In this document: piece after piece, positions 23,379-32,228 of the stretch | How the letters are laid out: every line of letters begins with the position of its first letter | Position numbering within the stretch: the first letter of the stretch is position 1 | Made by a program: the position numbers and the translations under genes | The notes under the pieces: model-generated | The model's database searches: none | What the model was told of the DNA's origin: nothing | Seen by the model: the letters and a program-made list of their open reading frames with translations, nothing else | NCBI GenBank assembly: GCA_016432325.1 | Contig: CP066684.1 | Coordinates: 62,001-126,000 of the forward strand | Reading direction: 5' to 3' | Source of the DNA: Candidatus Aenigmatarchaeota archaeon | GTDB lineage: Archaea > Aenigmatarchaeota > Aenigmatarchaeia > PWEA01 > JACQIF01 | Length of the DNA: 64,000 nt

Positions 23379-24248
23379 CTAGGCGAATTTTGTCGCGTCT
23401 ATCCAGTCGGCCTGCAGGCGCAACGGTTCGATTCTGTCGTGGAGCGATTCGGGCAGTAGCTCCTTGAGGCGTGCCGTCCCGCGTTCTATCGATTCAGTCG
23501 TCGTTTCCTTCCCCCTCCTCGGCGCGAAGCGCATGGAGACTATTCCACGCATCGTTTGTTCAAGGAACTCCCCGTCGACCACGCGAACGTAGTCCGCGCC
23601 CCAGTCGCAGTAGTCCGACCTTAGAACGGAGAAGCCGACGATGAAATCGTTCCGCACGACGTCTGGATCAAACAGGCCGTCCGGGAGGATGCACTCTTTG
23701 GCGAAGCTCTCGAAATCCTCGTACCTTCCTGCCTTCAACTCTTCCTCGCCGGCTCTGCCTTTCTTTATGAGCCCTTGATTCTCGCCGTCGAGGCCGGGTC
23801 CGTAATGGGGACGCGGGATCGTTATGTCGGAGAGGAGTATTGGGTTGCGGATGAACGGTGTGTGCGCTGTTTGGACGATGAGGTAGTTGTTGTGGTCCAT
23901 CATTCCAAGAACTTCGCGTAGCGCGGCTTCTCTTTGCTCCCTCGTGAGATACGGATAGACGGCTCCAACAGCATTGTATATGGGCGCGGTGATGGATTCA
24001 TGCGGCCCGCCTGCCATAGCCATGACGTAGCTGGCACCCAATCCATCTGGTCCGTCATAAGCGTCACGGATCGCTTTGCCCATAGAGGGCCTTATCAATT
24101 TTATGCCTTCTTCCGGATTCCTTTTCATCTCTTCGAGGAGGTGTTTGCCGTAGGCATTGCCCGCATTGTCGTAGTTCTTTAGCGCCCTGTCCAGCCCCTT
24201 CATCATTTTGTCGACATCGTCGCAACTCTCGCCTTCCGGTTCCCCCAT
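23379..24248 (-). CDS. Unknown soluble protein
   Basis: A protein of about 289 residues with no signal peptide or membrane segment. It has a helical N-terminal third (DDVDKMMKGLDRALKNYDNAG) and a mixed domain with MDHNNYLIVQTAHTPFIRNPILLSDITIPRPHYGPG, GADYVRVVDGEF and ERGTARLKELLPES. Start chosen at 24248 because it lies 28 nt from the shared TATA box; ATG 24254 would add two codons. Unrecognised; the divergent partner at 24303 is also unknown. Confidence 0.7.
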   Translation of the reverse strand: MGEPEGESCDDVDKMMKGLDRALKNYDNAGNAYGKHLLEEMKRNPEEGIKLIRPSMGKAIRDAYDGPDGLGASYVMAMAGGPHESITAPIYNAVGAVYPYLTREQREAALREVLGMMDHNNYLIVQTAHTPFIRNPILLSDITIPRPHYGPGLDGENQGLIKKGRAGEEELKAGRYEDFESFAKECILPDGLFDPDVVRNDFIVGFSVLRSDYCDWGADYVRVVDGEFLEQTMRGIVSMRFAPRRGKETTTESIERGTARLKELLPESLHDRIEPLRLQADWIDATKFA

Positions 24249-24272
24249 GCGCATTCTTGGAAGCGAAAAGAT

Positions 24273-24280
24273 TTATATAA
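24273..24280. promoter_or_regulatory. Palindromic TATA box for divergent leaderless genes
   Basis: TTATATAA is its own reverse complement. Its centre lies about 27 nt from ATG 24303 on the plus strand and about 28 nt from ATG 24248 on the minus strand. Both distances fit an archaeal TATA box serving a leaderless start, so one box may serve both directions. Confidence 0.6.
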
Positions 24281-24302
24281 GTTATCGCGCCTTAAGGAAA
24301 CC

Positions 24303-24476
24303 ATGAACGAACTCGTCAGAAACGACCCTCTCCTCTCAAGGCTCCGCCGCGAGTCCGCGGAAGCGCTGGGTGTCGCGCCTGAAGAGATAGACAACATGTG
24401 CCTCTCGGACCTCGAACGCCGGCTGGGTCTTAACAGATACGAACCGGCTTGCGCGTACGCGACCAACGGCCACTAG
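24303..24476 (+). CDS. Small unknown protein
   Basis: A 57-residue protein beginning MNELVRNDPLLSRLRRESAEALG. It appears mostly helical (EEIDNMCLSDLERRLGLNRYEP), with two cysteines. The TATA box 27 nt upstream supports expression. It lies 48 nt before mre11 and could be a separate short transcript. No family recognised. Confidence 0.5.
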   Translation: MNELVRNDPLLSRLRRESAEALGVAPEEIDNMCLSDLERRLGLNRYEPACAYATNGH

Positions 24477-24524
24477 AGCCTCCAAAGTTATATCCGTCTT
24501 TCTTCCAATTAACCGGGGGCAGTC

Positions 24525-25709
24525 ATGCGAATAGCTTTCATATCAGACACGCACTTCGGCTTCGGCCGCTCGACAGAGCGAAGCGAAGACGCTTGGGATA
24601 CATTCGAGGAGGCTGTCGCGCGCATCGAAGAGCTGGAGTGCGATTTGATAGTGCACGCCGGCGACATGTTCGACACCAAGCTGCCTAGACCAGAAGAGTG
24701 GTCACGCGCTCTGCGGACATTGGCGAGACTGAAGACGCCGCTTGCAGTCATCCACGGCAACCACGAGCGCCGCGGCAAGGGGCTGACCAATCCTGTCGAA
24801 GGCCTCGCGCAAGGCGGACACTTCGACTACATCAACGCGAACCACAAGCTCTATGAGTTCGGAGGAGCGCGCGTCGCCGTTCACGGCATAGGATGGGTTC
24901 CGGAGGCGTACGCCCGTGACGTTCTCCAGCATTGGAATCCCAAGCCCGTTGAAGGCGCATTCAATATTCTGGTGATGCACCAGTCGATACATCCGTTCAT
25001 CTTCAATCCGATAGAGCCTCCTTCGATACGCTTGGAAGACCTGCCCGCAGGCTTCGACCTGTACGTGGACGGTCACATACACGAGCATCAGGTCACGACA
25101 GCGCACGGCAAGCCTTTCATGATTGTCGGTTCGACGGTGACGACGCAGGTGAACAAGGCCGAAGCGAGCGGGGGCAAGAGCTTTGTAGTCGTGGAAGTCG
25201 ACGGCGCGAAGACCAACATACAGACCGTTCCTCTCCTGTCCGCGCGGCGGGTTTTTTACAAGGAGATAGAGATAAACGACCGCCCGCCCCAGGAGACTAA
25301 GAAGCTCGTGGAGGCTTATGTGGAAGACGTTCTGAAACAACGCTTCGACAGGAAACCCCTTATCCGCGTTCGTGTTAAAGGAAGACTTCCGAAAGGCGTC
25401 TCGTTCTCCGATACGAATCTCAAGGACCTGCGCGACGCGTATGCGGAGAAATGCATTTTGAGCATCGGCTCACGGCTTTCGGAGGAATCATTTGGGCGCC
25501 ACGTACTTCAGGAGATACGCGAACAGCGCCTTTCGCTCGACGAGCTGGGCTTCAAGCTCCTGCGCGAGTTCCTGAAACAGCAGAAGTCGGGCTTCCGTTT
25601 CGAGGATGTCTTCGAGCATCTGGTGGAAGGCGACGCAGAGGCGACTCTTGTGACGTTGCTGGCGGAAAAGAGAGAACAGATGGAAAGACCGATGGGCGTT
25701 CCTGCATGA
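24525..25709 (+). CDS. mre11: DNA double-strand break repair nuclease Mre11
   Basis: Mre11 (394 aa) acts with Rad50, HerA and NurA to resect DNA ends. The phosphoesterase motifs are present in order: DTHFG near residue 8, GDMFD near 49, GNHE near 84, then HQSIHP and DGHIHEH. The capping and Rad50-binding C-terminal region (about residues 240-394) is helical and charged. Rad50 follows after 28 nt on the same strand, the standard pair. Confidence 0.94.
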   Translation: MRIAFISDTHFGFGRSTERSEDAWDTFEEAVARIEELECDLIVHAGDMFDTKLPRPEEWSRALRTLARLKTPLAVIHGNHERRGKGLTNPVEGLAQGGHFDYINANHKLYEFGGARVAVHGIGWVPEAYARDVLQHWNPKPVEGAFNILVMHQSIHPFIFNPIEPPSIRLEDLPAGFDLYVDGHIHEHQVTTAHGKPFMIVGSTVTTQVNKAEASGGKSFVVVEVDGAKTNIQTVPLLSARRVFYKEIEINDRPPQETKKLVEAYVEDVLKQRFDRKPLIRVRVKGRLPKGVSFSDTNLKDLRDAYAEKCILSIGSRLSEESFGRHVLQEIREQRLSLDELGFKLLREFLKQQKSGFRFEDVFEHLVEGDAEATLVTLLAEKREQMERPMGVPA

Positions 25710-25737
25710 GTTCCCTGATCAACATGGTGGTTTGGCA

Positions 25738-27744
25738 ATGATTACGAAGCTTACGTTGAAAGGATGGCGCTCTCACTGGGACTCGACGCTCGAATTTTCG
25801 GAAGGCACGAACGCCCTGATAGGCGTGATGGGTTCCGGCAAGTCGAGCGTTCTGGACGCGATATCGTTCGCGCTGTTCGGCACGTTTCCGGCGTTGAGCG
25901 CGCGGCGGCTCGTGCTGGAGGACGTGATAATGAAGCGTCCGCAGAAGAGAGCCGAGGCCGAGGTGAGACTCGAATTCGAATGGAACGGCGTTGCGTACGA
26001 GATAATGCGCAGGATAGACCGCGACGGCAGGCGCGTCGCAGAGATACGCAAGGAAGGCCGCCTGCTCGATTCTGGAGTTACAAAAGTTACGGATGTCGTC
26101 GAGCGCGTGCTGCACACGAACTACGACCTTTTCTCGCGGGCCGTCTACGCGGAACAGAACGGCCTGGACTACTTCCTCACGTTGCAAAAGGGCCAGAGGA
26201 TGAAGCGCATCGATGCGCTGCTTCGCATAGACCGCTTCGAAGCCGCGCGTTCCACGTGTACGACAGTGCTCAATCGCATACGCGACAGCGTCCGGGACAA
26301 GAGCGCGTTTGTTAGAGAGATGGAGAGCGGCGACGGGATGAGGCGTGTCGATGGGATAGAGAGCGAAATGCGCGAGCTTGATGGGAAGCGCAGGAACCTG
26401 AAGCTGAAGGAGATGGAAATAGCGACAGCAACGAACAAGATGGAAGAGGAGATCCAGAACGTGCGCAAGAAGGAAGTTGAGATACGCTCTCTTGATGTCG
26501 AGAAGAGCAGGCTGCTCGGTTCGATAAGGATTCTTGAAACAGACGCCGTTGACGTGCGCGCGGACGTTCTGGCAGAGAAAAAGAAACTTCTCGCAGAAGG
26601 GATGCCGCATATTCAAAAACAAAAGGAGACCAGGGACAGGAAACTGCGCGACCTGACAAATATGAGACAGCGATTCGAGATGGCTATAGAAGAGGCCGCG
26701 CGGCGCATCGAAGCGCTCAAATCGGCAGGCGCAGTATGCCCTACATGCGAGCAGCCCATAGACGAGGCTCACAGGAGTGCGCACGTCGTTGAGAAGGAGG
26801 CCCACATAAAGGAGCTTCGGGGCAATATCGAGCACGCTCTGAAGCATCAGGCGGATGCGGAGAAGGAACTGGCCGAGTCGTCTGAACTGATGGAATCGTG
26901 CAGGGAAGAGCTCCATGAACTGGACAAGAGAATTGCGCTCTGCGAGCAGGCCGCGACAAAAAGGAAACTTCTTGAAGAGAATACGCGAAAGCTTTCCGTT
27001 CTTGAGGTTCGAATGGCAGAGATGCGCGCCGCCATGGACGGGGTGTCCACGGACGGCTTGCAGGACAGGCTGCGCGTGTCGTCTTCGGCGCTGGCGTCCT
27101 TGCGCACAGAGCTGCGGGGCGTTGAGAACGTTCTGATAGACAGAACGAACGAGCTGGCGCGCCTGCGCGAGCGCCAAGCGCTCTTTGACAAGCACCGCGA
27201 ACAGATACAGAAGATGGAAAGCCTGGCAGATGACCTGAGGAAGTTTCAGTCCGCTCTCGAAGAGACGCAGACCGCGCTCCGCCGCGAGTTCGTGGTCGCT
27301 GTGAACGCGACGATGTCGCAGTTATGGGAAACGCTCTATCCGTACGAAGATTACATCGACGTTCGTCTGGGCGTCAGCGATGACTACACGCTCGAATTGA
27401 AAGAGAACGCGGGAGACTGGGTTCCTGTCGAAGGAGTCGCTTCAGGCGGTGAGCGCACGACGGCTCTGCTCGCGCTGCGCATGGCATTCGCGCTCGTACT
27501 CGCCCCCAACCTGCGGTGGCTCGTGCTGGACGAGCCGACGCACAATCTCGATGCGAACGCGGTGGAACAGCTCGCCGAAGTGCTGCGCGACCGCATCGGC
27601 GAGTACGTCGACCAGGTCTTTTTGATAACGCACGACGAAAAGCTCGAAGACGCGGTCACCGGATATTTGTACCGTCTCGAAAGGGAGCGCGAGAAGAACG
27701 AGCCCACGCGCGTCGTGCGCGTGATGAACCCAACAACCGTTTAA
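25738..27744 (+). CDS. rad50: DNA repair ATPase Rad50
   Basis: SMC-like ATPase (668 aa). The N-terminal Walker A is GVMGSGKSS near residues 30-38. The coiled coil is interrupted by the zinc hook CPTC (Cys334 and Cys337). The C-terminal half has the signature SGGERTTALLALRMAFAL near residue 570 and Walker B RWLVLDEPTHNLD near 597. At 668 aa it is shorter than the common 850-900 aa, which implies shortened coiled coils. ATG 25738 is preferred over TTG 25732, with GGTGG upstream. Confidence 0.94.
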   Translation: MITKLTLKGWRSHWDSTLEFSEGTNALIGVMGSGKSSVLDAISFALFGTFPALSARRLVLEDVIMKRPQKRAEAEVRLEFEWNGVAYEIMRRIDRDGRRVAEIRKEGRLLDSGVTKVTDVVERVLHTNYDLFSRAVYAEQNGLDYFLTLQKGQRMKRIDALLRIDRFEAARSTCTTVLNRIRDSVRDKSAFVREMESGDGMRRVDGIESEMRELDGKRRNLKLKEMEIATATNKMEEEIQNVRKKEVEIRSLDVEKSRLLGSIRILETDAVDVRADVLAEKKKLLAEGMPHIQKQKETRDRKLRDLTNMRQRFEMAIEEAARRIEALKSAGAVCPTCEQPIDEAHRSAHVVEKEAHIKELRGNIEHALKHQADAEKELAESSELMESCREELHELDKRIALCEQAATKRKLLEENTRKLSVLEVRMAEMRAAMDGVSTDGLQDRLRVSSSALASLRTELRGVENVLIDRTNELARLRERQALFDKHREQIQKMESLADDLRKFQSALEETQTALRREFVVAVNATMSQLWETLYPYEDYIDVRLGVSDDYTLELKENAGDWVPVEGVASGGERTTALLALRMAFALVLAPNLRWLVLDEPTHNLDANAVEQLAEVLRDRIGEYVDQVFLITHDEKLEDAVTGYLYRLEREREKNEPTRVVRVMNPTTV

Positions 27745-28382
27745 GCGAATTCTTTGCCGTCGTTGAAGCGGCGATCGTAGTCTCCAAGCCACTCCTCGAC
27801 ATGGTCTTTCATGGCAGCTTTGTGGTCGTCGAGCCTCTTCCTGTAAACATTGATACCCGCAGGAAGCTTGCCCTTCCTTTCAGGAGGTAGCTTGTTGACA
27901 GTGTGACGGAATGCTCCCAGGCTCTGCGACTGAAACGCATGGAAACGATCTACTTTCTCGTCGACCCTATGCAGTTCTGTCATGTCGAATTCGTCGTTTC
28001 GAAGTATTCTCGTTGTTTCACGTTCGTATGCGTTGAGGTTGGAAATCATGCTTTTCACGGAGGATACCATGTCGCTGGCACGGGACACGTAGAGGCGTCT
28101 GCATAAATCGGCGTAGTCGAGAAAACACATTGGCTCGTCCAAGTCGCCTTCCTTCTTCCTCTTCAGACCCAAGTCCTGAAGGGTCTCACCATATGTGAGC
28201 TCGCCGCGCATCCAGGCGCCCAATATGGCACGCCACTCCTCCTTGGTGTTCAGCATGAGTCTCATGAGCTGGGAGTCGGCGGCGACTGTATTCACCATCG
28301 AGTTTTTGAGCACTTGTTTCCTGTCTTGAAGAGTTTCGGCTGTAACGAACATGGAATCGCCTTGCCAGACAAGGTTATGCAT
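27741..28382 (-). CDS. Unknown helical protein
   Basis: A protein of up to 213 residues, convergent with rad50 and overlapping its end by 4 nt. It is charged, predicted helical throughout (AADSQLMRLMLNTKEEWRAILGAW; SMISNLNAYERETTRILRNDEF; RKRLDDHKAAMKDHVEEWLGDYDRRF) and has no membrane segment. A TATA-like element lies close upstream (near 28389-28396), so the internal ATG at 28352 may be the true start. Function not recognised. Confidence 0.6.
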   Translation of the reverse strand: MHNLVWQGDSMFVTAETLQDRKQVLKNSMVNTVAADSQLMRLMLNTKEEWRAILGAWMRGELTYGETLQDLGLKRKKEGDLDEPMCFLDYADLCRRLYVSRASDMVSSVKSMISNLNAYERETTRILRNDEFDMTELHRVDEKVDRFHAFQSQSLGAFRHTVNKLPPERKGKLPAGINVYRKRLDDHKAAMKDHVEEWLGDYDRRFNDGKEFA

Positions 28383-28405
28383 AGAAAGCTTTATATGTCG
28401 CTTAG

Positions 28406-28960
28406 TTAACGCTGCACGCCTGCCCCGAACTCAATTCTCTTGTTTGTCCAGAGTTCCCATTCTTTCTGAGCCGCGACATCTTCCTCGGTCTGCGGCTTGC
28501 CGACGAACCTGCCGCCTTCCAAGAGGACGCTGCGCGGCACAGGAGGCGCCCTGTCTCTCGCGGGGTTAAAAAAGCCTGTCCTTTCGTGGTAGCTTCCCAC
28601 GGCATCTGTGTTAAGAAGAACGCTAGCGTAAACCGGTAACATCACGCGCCTTTCTCTGACGCGTTCCAGACTATCCATTACAGGAATCGTTACAGTACCG
28701 TCTTTTATCGTGACTTTTCCGTAGTTCACTCTGCTTGGATCTATCTTGAGAACATCTCTGGCATAGTCTGCGATGAAGGCGCGGCCACCGTCACCAAGTA
28801 CGTCGCCTGGCGTCTCTGTAATTGCCCGCACAACCCTGCCGTTGCGGCTTCTAGGTTCGCTGAACTCATCGTGTTCCATTGAAAAATCGTAATGTTCCAT
28901 CCAGATACCCACAACATGTTTCGGGTCGTGTCCCCGATATGCCGACTGTAGCGCACGCAT
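28406..28960 (-). CDS. Unknown protein
   Basis: A protein of up to 184 residues, upstream of and parallel to the unknown gene at 27741. It shows short strands (KVTIKDGTVTIPVMDSLERVRERRVMLPVYASVLL) and a Trp/Glu-rich end (EKEWELWTNKRI-like). A TATA-like sequence (CTATAAAT) lies very near the first ATG, so a start a few codons in is possible. No family recognised. Confidence 0.55.
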   Translation of the reverse strand: MRALQSAYRGHDPKHVVGIWMEHYDFSMEHDEFSEPRSRNGRVVRAITETPGDVLGDGGRAFIADYARDVLKIDPSRVNYGKVTIKDGTVTIPVMDSLERVRERRVMLPVYASVLLNTDAVGSYHERTGFFNPARDRAPPVPRSVLLEGGRFVGKPQTEEDVAAQKEWELWTNKRIEFGAGVQR

Positions 28961-28998
28961 ATTTATAGTACACGCGTGCGAGTCGATTAAACAAACGT

Positions 28999-30534
28999 TT
29001 ACTGTTCGCCGTCGTCCATCAGCGCCGCCGCGTCGCTCTTCCTCTGCGCGCTGCCCTTGGCGTATGCGACGGCCGCCTCTTCAAGAGGCACGCCGCGCTC
29101 GCTTTTCTTGGAGCGGCGCTCGCGCACGCGCACGAATATCGGATAGTTCACGGCCTCTCCCACGATGAGCGCTTCGCCGACGCGCAGGCTCGATATGATG
29201 TCGAGCACGTCGCGCGTCAGTCCTTCGGACGACTTTCCGATGTGGTCGAGGTCGTAGGGATTCGTGACGCGCAGAATTATGTGCGTGTTGCATTGGCTGA
29301 GCGCCGTTGTAGAAAGCTGTATCGGCCTCTGCGAAATCAGGCAGAGCGAGGCGTGGAACTTGCGACCCTCGCGCGCTATCTTCTCTATGACGTTGCGGCT
29401 CAGCGCTCCTTCCTTCGAGACGCCTTCGGGCGCGAAGTTGTGGGCCTCCTCCACGAACAGGACGAACGGCGGCACTCGCCCGTCCATCCGCGCCTGGAAA
29501 AGCTTGCGGCCGAGATACGCCACGAGCATCTGTCTCTTTTGCAGAGATGTCGTGTCAGATACGTCAATGACTGTTAGGTGGCCCGGCTTCGCAAGAACGT
29601 CCATGGACGGGTTGTCGGCCACGCCGAAGAATCCGGTGTTGCGCAGCTTGTAGAGGTTCGCCATCAGAACGTCTTTTGTGTTCGATTTTATGCGCTCGTC
29701 CGCGGCAATCTTGTTCGCAACTTCCGTGAGACCGAAGACCTTCCCCTTGAACTCCTCGCGCATCTCGTCTATGACGCGCTCGAGCTCTCTTTTCTGCACG
29801 GACGTCATTTCAGGAATCAGTTCTTCTATGAGATGCACGGACAGATCAGGCACTCCAATCTTGAAGTCGCGGCCCGAAACCACGGTCGTCTTGTTCCTGT
29901 ATTTTTCGTCTTCTGCGAAACCCATGTATTCGCCGTGCGTGTCTATCATCACTGCGGCGATTTGGCCGTCTTCCGGTTTGCGTTCCAGCAGCTCCTCGAT
30001 GAGAACGGATGTAAGGTAAGACTTGCCTCCGCCTGAGATGCTGAGTATCGCCAGATGCTTCTGGAAAAGCTTGGTGAGGTTCAGGCGAGCGTCAACGTCG
30101 TGATTGCCCAAGTTGCCCATGTGCAATCCTTTCTTGGCGTCGAGTCCTATGAAAGAGGCGAGCATCTTGTCGTCTGCCACGTGCACGGGCGTGCCCGGAG
30201 ACGGGGGGAAGGCCGGCCTTTGAAGCACGGACGAGAACACGGCGAGAGGCTTGGCTTCTCCTATCAGGAACTCCCAGCGGCTCACGGGGAAGAGATCGGA
30301 CATCTTCTTGCCGGAGCGCTCGTATTCGCGCACGGACTCGGCTCGCTGATAGTAGCGGTTCGACTTCACGATGTCAGATACGCGCGCGATGAGAACTCCT
30401 TCGTGGCTCTCCACCGTGACGAACTGGCCGCGCCTTACGGGGTTCGCCTCGTCTATTACGAAAGAGAAACCGGTGACGCTCGGCCCTTCGTCTGTCGAGA
30501 TTACCGTTCCTATCTGGTTTGCCAGAATGCACAC
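28999..30534 (-). CDS. herA: HerA-type DNA translocase ATPase
   Basis: Hexameric FtsK/HerA-family helicase (511 aa) that works with NurA, Mre11 and Rad50 in DNA end resection. An N-terminal HAS barrel occupies about residues 1-120 (IGTVISTDEGPSVTGFSFVID). Walker A is SISGGGKS (residues 165-172, Lys171). Walker B is VLFVEEAHNFAPEG, and a later SQRPIQLSTTALSQCNTHIILR matches the HerA sensor region. The start is GTG 30534, about 28 nt from TTTATATC on the minus strand, consistent with a leaderless mRNA. Confidence 0.94.
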   Translation of the reverse strand: MCILANQIGTVISTDEGPSVTGFSFVIDEANPVRRGQFVTVESHEGVLIARVSDIVKSNRYYQRAESVREYERSGKKMSDLFPVSRWEFLIGEAKPLAVFSSVLQRPAFPPSPGTPVHVADDKMLASFIGLDAKKGLHMGNLGNHDVDARLNLTKLFQKHLAILSISGGGKSYLTSVLIEELLERKPEDGQIAAVMIDTHGEYMGFAEDEKYRNKTTVVSGRDFKIGVPDLSVHLIEELIPEMTSVQKRELERVIDEMREEFKGKVFGLTEVANKIAADERIKSNTKDVLMANLYKLRNTGFFGVADNPSMDVLAKPGHLTVIDVSDTTSLQKRQMLVAYLGRKLFQARMDGRVPPFVLFVEEAHNFAPEGVSKEGALSRNVIEKIAREGRKFHASLCLISQRPIQLSTTALSQCNTHIILRVTNPYDLDHIGKSSEGLTRDVLDIISSLRVGEALIVGEAVNYPIFVRVRERRSKKSERGVPLEEAAVAYAKGSAQRKSDAAALMDDGEQ

Positions 30535-30572
30535 CCGTCCCTTATTTAATCGTTATGGATATAAACGGCTCC

Positions 30573-31385
30573 ATGGAAGGAGTCCGCTTTGTCACGAACG
30601 AGGCAGCGATGCTCGTAGATGACGCGCTCGTGATAGGCGAGCTGCATATAGGATACGAGACCGAGCTTTACCGCAACGGCGTCTTCCTGCGTTCGAACAC
30701 CGGAGCGATGCTCAAAAGAATCCAGAAACTGATACGCGAGACGAAGGCCAGGAAGCTGTTTATCATCGGCGATTTGAAGCACAACGTTACGAACATAACG
30801 TGGCAGGAGCGCCGCGAGGTTCCGAAGTTTCTGGAGGAGCTTTCCAAGAGCGTGGAGGTGCATGTCGTTCCGGGAAACCATGACGGTCTTATAAAGGAGC
30901 TGGTTCCGAAGGGCGTGCGTTTGCACAACCAATCAGGTTACAAATACAAAGACGCGTACTTGACACACGGCCACGCGTGGCCTTCCGCGTCCGTGTGCTC
31001 GGCCTCCATGCTCATAATGGCCCACCTGCATCCTGCGGTGGAGTTCCGCGACAAGCTCGGTTTTCGCTCGGTCGAATACTGCTGGCTGCGCGGCGATGCG
31101 AACGCGGACGCTCTGCACAAGAAGTACAGGAAACAAAGAGACAAAATCAAGACCAAGAGCGTCATCGTCGTACCGCCTTTCAATAACCTGACAGGAGGAA
31201 TGCCTGTCAACCGGCCGCTCGCAGAGAATTTGGAATCTCGCGGTTCCAAACTTCGGAACCGCGGTTCCGAAAAGGAGATATCGCCGATAACGCGCAATCA
31301 CGTCGTACGCGTACGCGAATGCGACGTGTTCCTTCTGGACGGCACGCATCTGGGGAAGGCCGGGGAGATTAAAGCTAAGGCTTGA
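30573..31385 (+). CDS. Calcineurin-like metallophosphoesterase, SbcD-related archaeal type
   Basis: Predicted phosphoesterase (270 aa), in the archaeal SbcD-related group. Motifs: ALVIGELHIGYE (an E replaces the usual D of DxH), FIIGDLKHN, VPGNHD and LTHGHAWP. C-terminal region follows with an in-frame palindromic stretch encoding LESRGSKLRNRGSEKE. ATG 30573 is about 27 nt from a CTTATTTAAT element and fits the family start; ATG 30555 would add six codons. It is divergent from herA. Substrate unknown. Confidence 0.85.
   Translation: MEGVRFVTNEAAMLVDDALVIGELHIGYETELYRNGVFLRSNTGAMLKRIQKLIRETKARKLFIIGDLKHNVTNITWQERREVPKFLEELSKSVEVHVVPGNHDGLIKELVPKGVRLHNQSGYKYKDAYLTHGHAWPSASVCSASMLIMAHLHPAVEFRDKLGFRSVEYCWLRGDANADALHKKYRKQRDKIKTKSVIVVPPFNNLTGGMPVNRPLAENLESRGSKLRNRGSEKEISPITRNHVVRVRECDVFLLDGTHLGKAGEIKAKA
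31229..31271 (+). repeat. Palindromic pair inside phosphoesterase gene
   Basis: TTTGGAA (31229-31235) pairs with TTCCAAA (31244-31250) around an 8-nt loop. A perfect 20-nt palindrome follows at 31252-31271, with half-site TTCGGAACCG. The pair stays in frame and encodes a charged linker near the C-terminus of the phosphoesterase. Arms carry GGAAC/GTTCC, close to the palindrome family elsewhere. Confidence 0.7.
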
Positions 31386-32082
31386 TCCTCTCCGCCTTCT
31401 CGTAGTACGCAAGGAAGAGCTGCTTCATCAGCTTGGCGAAGGCTTTGTCCCGTATTTGGACATGGACCTCGGTCTTGATGAGCGCTATCAGGACGCGCTC
31501 GTCGTCCTGCACGCTCAAAGCAACGCCTTCATTGTGTATGGGTCGTATGTTCTTGTGTATCTTCAGCCATTTGCGTACGTTCTCTTTCGTCTCTGCGTCG
31601 TATCTCGCAAGCACCTTCAGGTCGATTCCACGCTTGACGCCGCTCGTCGTATCGCGCGTCCATTCCGGCTTGAATTCTGAGGAGTATTTGATGGAATAGC
31701 TGTACTGCTTACTCTCTGGAGCCTCTCTTATCAACCTGTTGAAGTTCGCCTTCTCCTTGGTCACGAACACGGCTTCTGTCGGCCGCGTCTCGTGTGCGGC
31801 CTTGAGTTTCTCGACTTCCTTGCCCAGCTCAAGCAGTTCCGTGACGCGCTTCTCTATGAGGTCCTGTATGGCTGTCGGAGACTCGGGCGTGTACGTCTTG
31901 GGCTTCTCCGGCGTCACCTTGACGAGGCCCTTCAGGACGAGGCTTTCCAGAACGTCGTATATTCTGCCGTATGGCACGCCGGACGCAGCCGAGACCTGCG
32001 CGGCCGTTCCCTTGCCTACGCGCAGGAGCGTCTCGTATGCGTTGCTCTCGAACTTGTTGAGGCCCAGCGCTTTCAGATCCAT
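31375..32082 (-). CDS. TrmB-family transcriptional regulator
   Basis: Predicted regulator (235 aa). The N-terminal winged helix is ALGLNKFESNAYETLLRVGKGTAAQVSAASGVPYGRIYDVLESLVLKGLV, typical of TrmB. A helix (LIEKRVTELLELGKEVEKLK) and a C-terminal effector-type domain follow. I chose ATG 32082 (MDLKAL) rather than the far upstream start, because the TATA element TTTTAATA near 32117 and an inverted repeat directly before it mark a promoter. The last 11 nt overlap the end of the convergent phosphoesterase. Confidence 0.85.
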   Translation of the reverse strand: MDLKALGLNKFESNAYETLLRVGKGTAAQVSAASGVPYGRIYDVLESLVLKGLVKVTPEKPKTYTPESPTAIQDLIEKRVTELLELGKEVEKLKAAHETRPTEAVFVTKEKANFNRLIREAPESKQYSYSIKYSSEFKPEWTRDTTSGVKRGIDLKVLARYDAETKENVRKWLKIHKNIRPIHNEGVALSVQDDERVLIALIKTEVHVQIRDKAFAKLMKQLFLAYYEKAERIKP

Positions 32083-32083
32083 G

Positions 32084-32098
32084 CAACCACTAAGGTTG
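32084..32098. promoter_or_regulatory. Operator candidate 1, CAACC-N5-GGTTG
   Basis: An inverted repeat CAACC, 5-nt spacer, GGTTG lies between the predicted transcription start and ATG of the TrmB-like gene. An identical arrangement occurs 70 bp upstream. Placement suggests autoregulation by the encoded winged-helix protein, which is inference. Confidence 0.6.
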
Positions 32099-32153
32099 TA
32101 TTTGCGGCTTGCCTGTATTAAAAGGACCATAGCGCTGCGTCGTTCCCTCTGTG

Positions 32154-32168
32154 CAACCACGCCGGTTG
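32154..32168. promoter_or_regulatory. Operator candidate 2, CAACC-N5-GGTTG
   Basis: A second copy of the same 15-nt inverted repeat, with identical arms and spacer length. It lies about 30 nt upstream of the minus-strand TATA and just before the CCTTTATCTC element that may drive the plus-strand nucleotidyltransferase gene, so it could act on both genes. Confidence 0.55.
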
Positions 32169-32205
32169 TGGCAGACCTTTATCTCCTTCTTCGGCCATTG
32201 TGTCA

Positions 32206-32228
32206 TTACCATTTGGGGATGATGGTAA
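32206..32228 (+). promoter_or_regulatory. Inverted repeat abutting nucleotidyltransferase start codon
   Basis: TTACCAT (32206-32212) and ATGGTAA (32222-32228) flank a 9-nt loop. The right arm ends directly before the start codon ATG 32229, and the loop region GGGGATGATGG also holds the likely ribosome binding site. Folding would hide that site; an operator role is also possible. Confidence 0.45.

Noticed and set aside
25552-27195. 547-codon minus-strand frame across mre11/rad50
   Set aside because: It lies opposite strong Mre11 and Rad50 motifs and has no recognisable domain.
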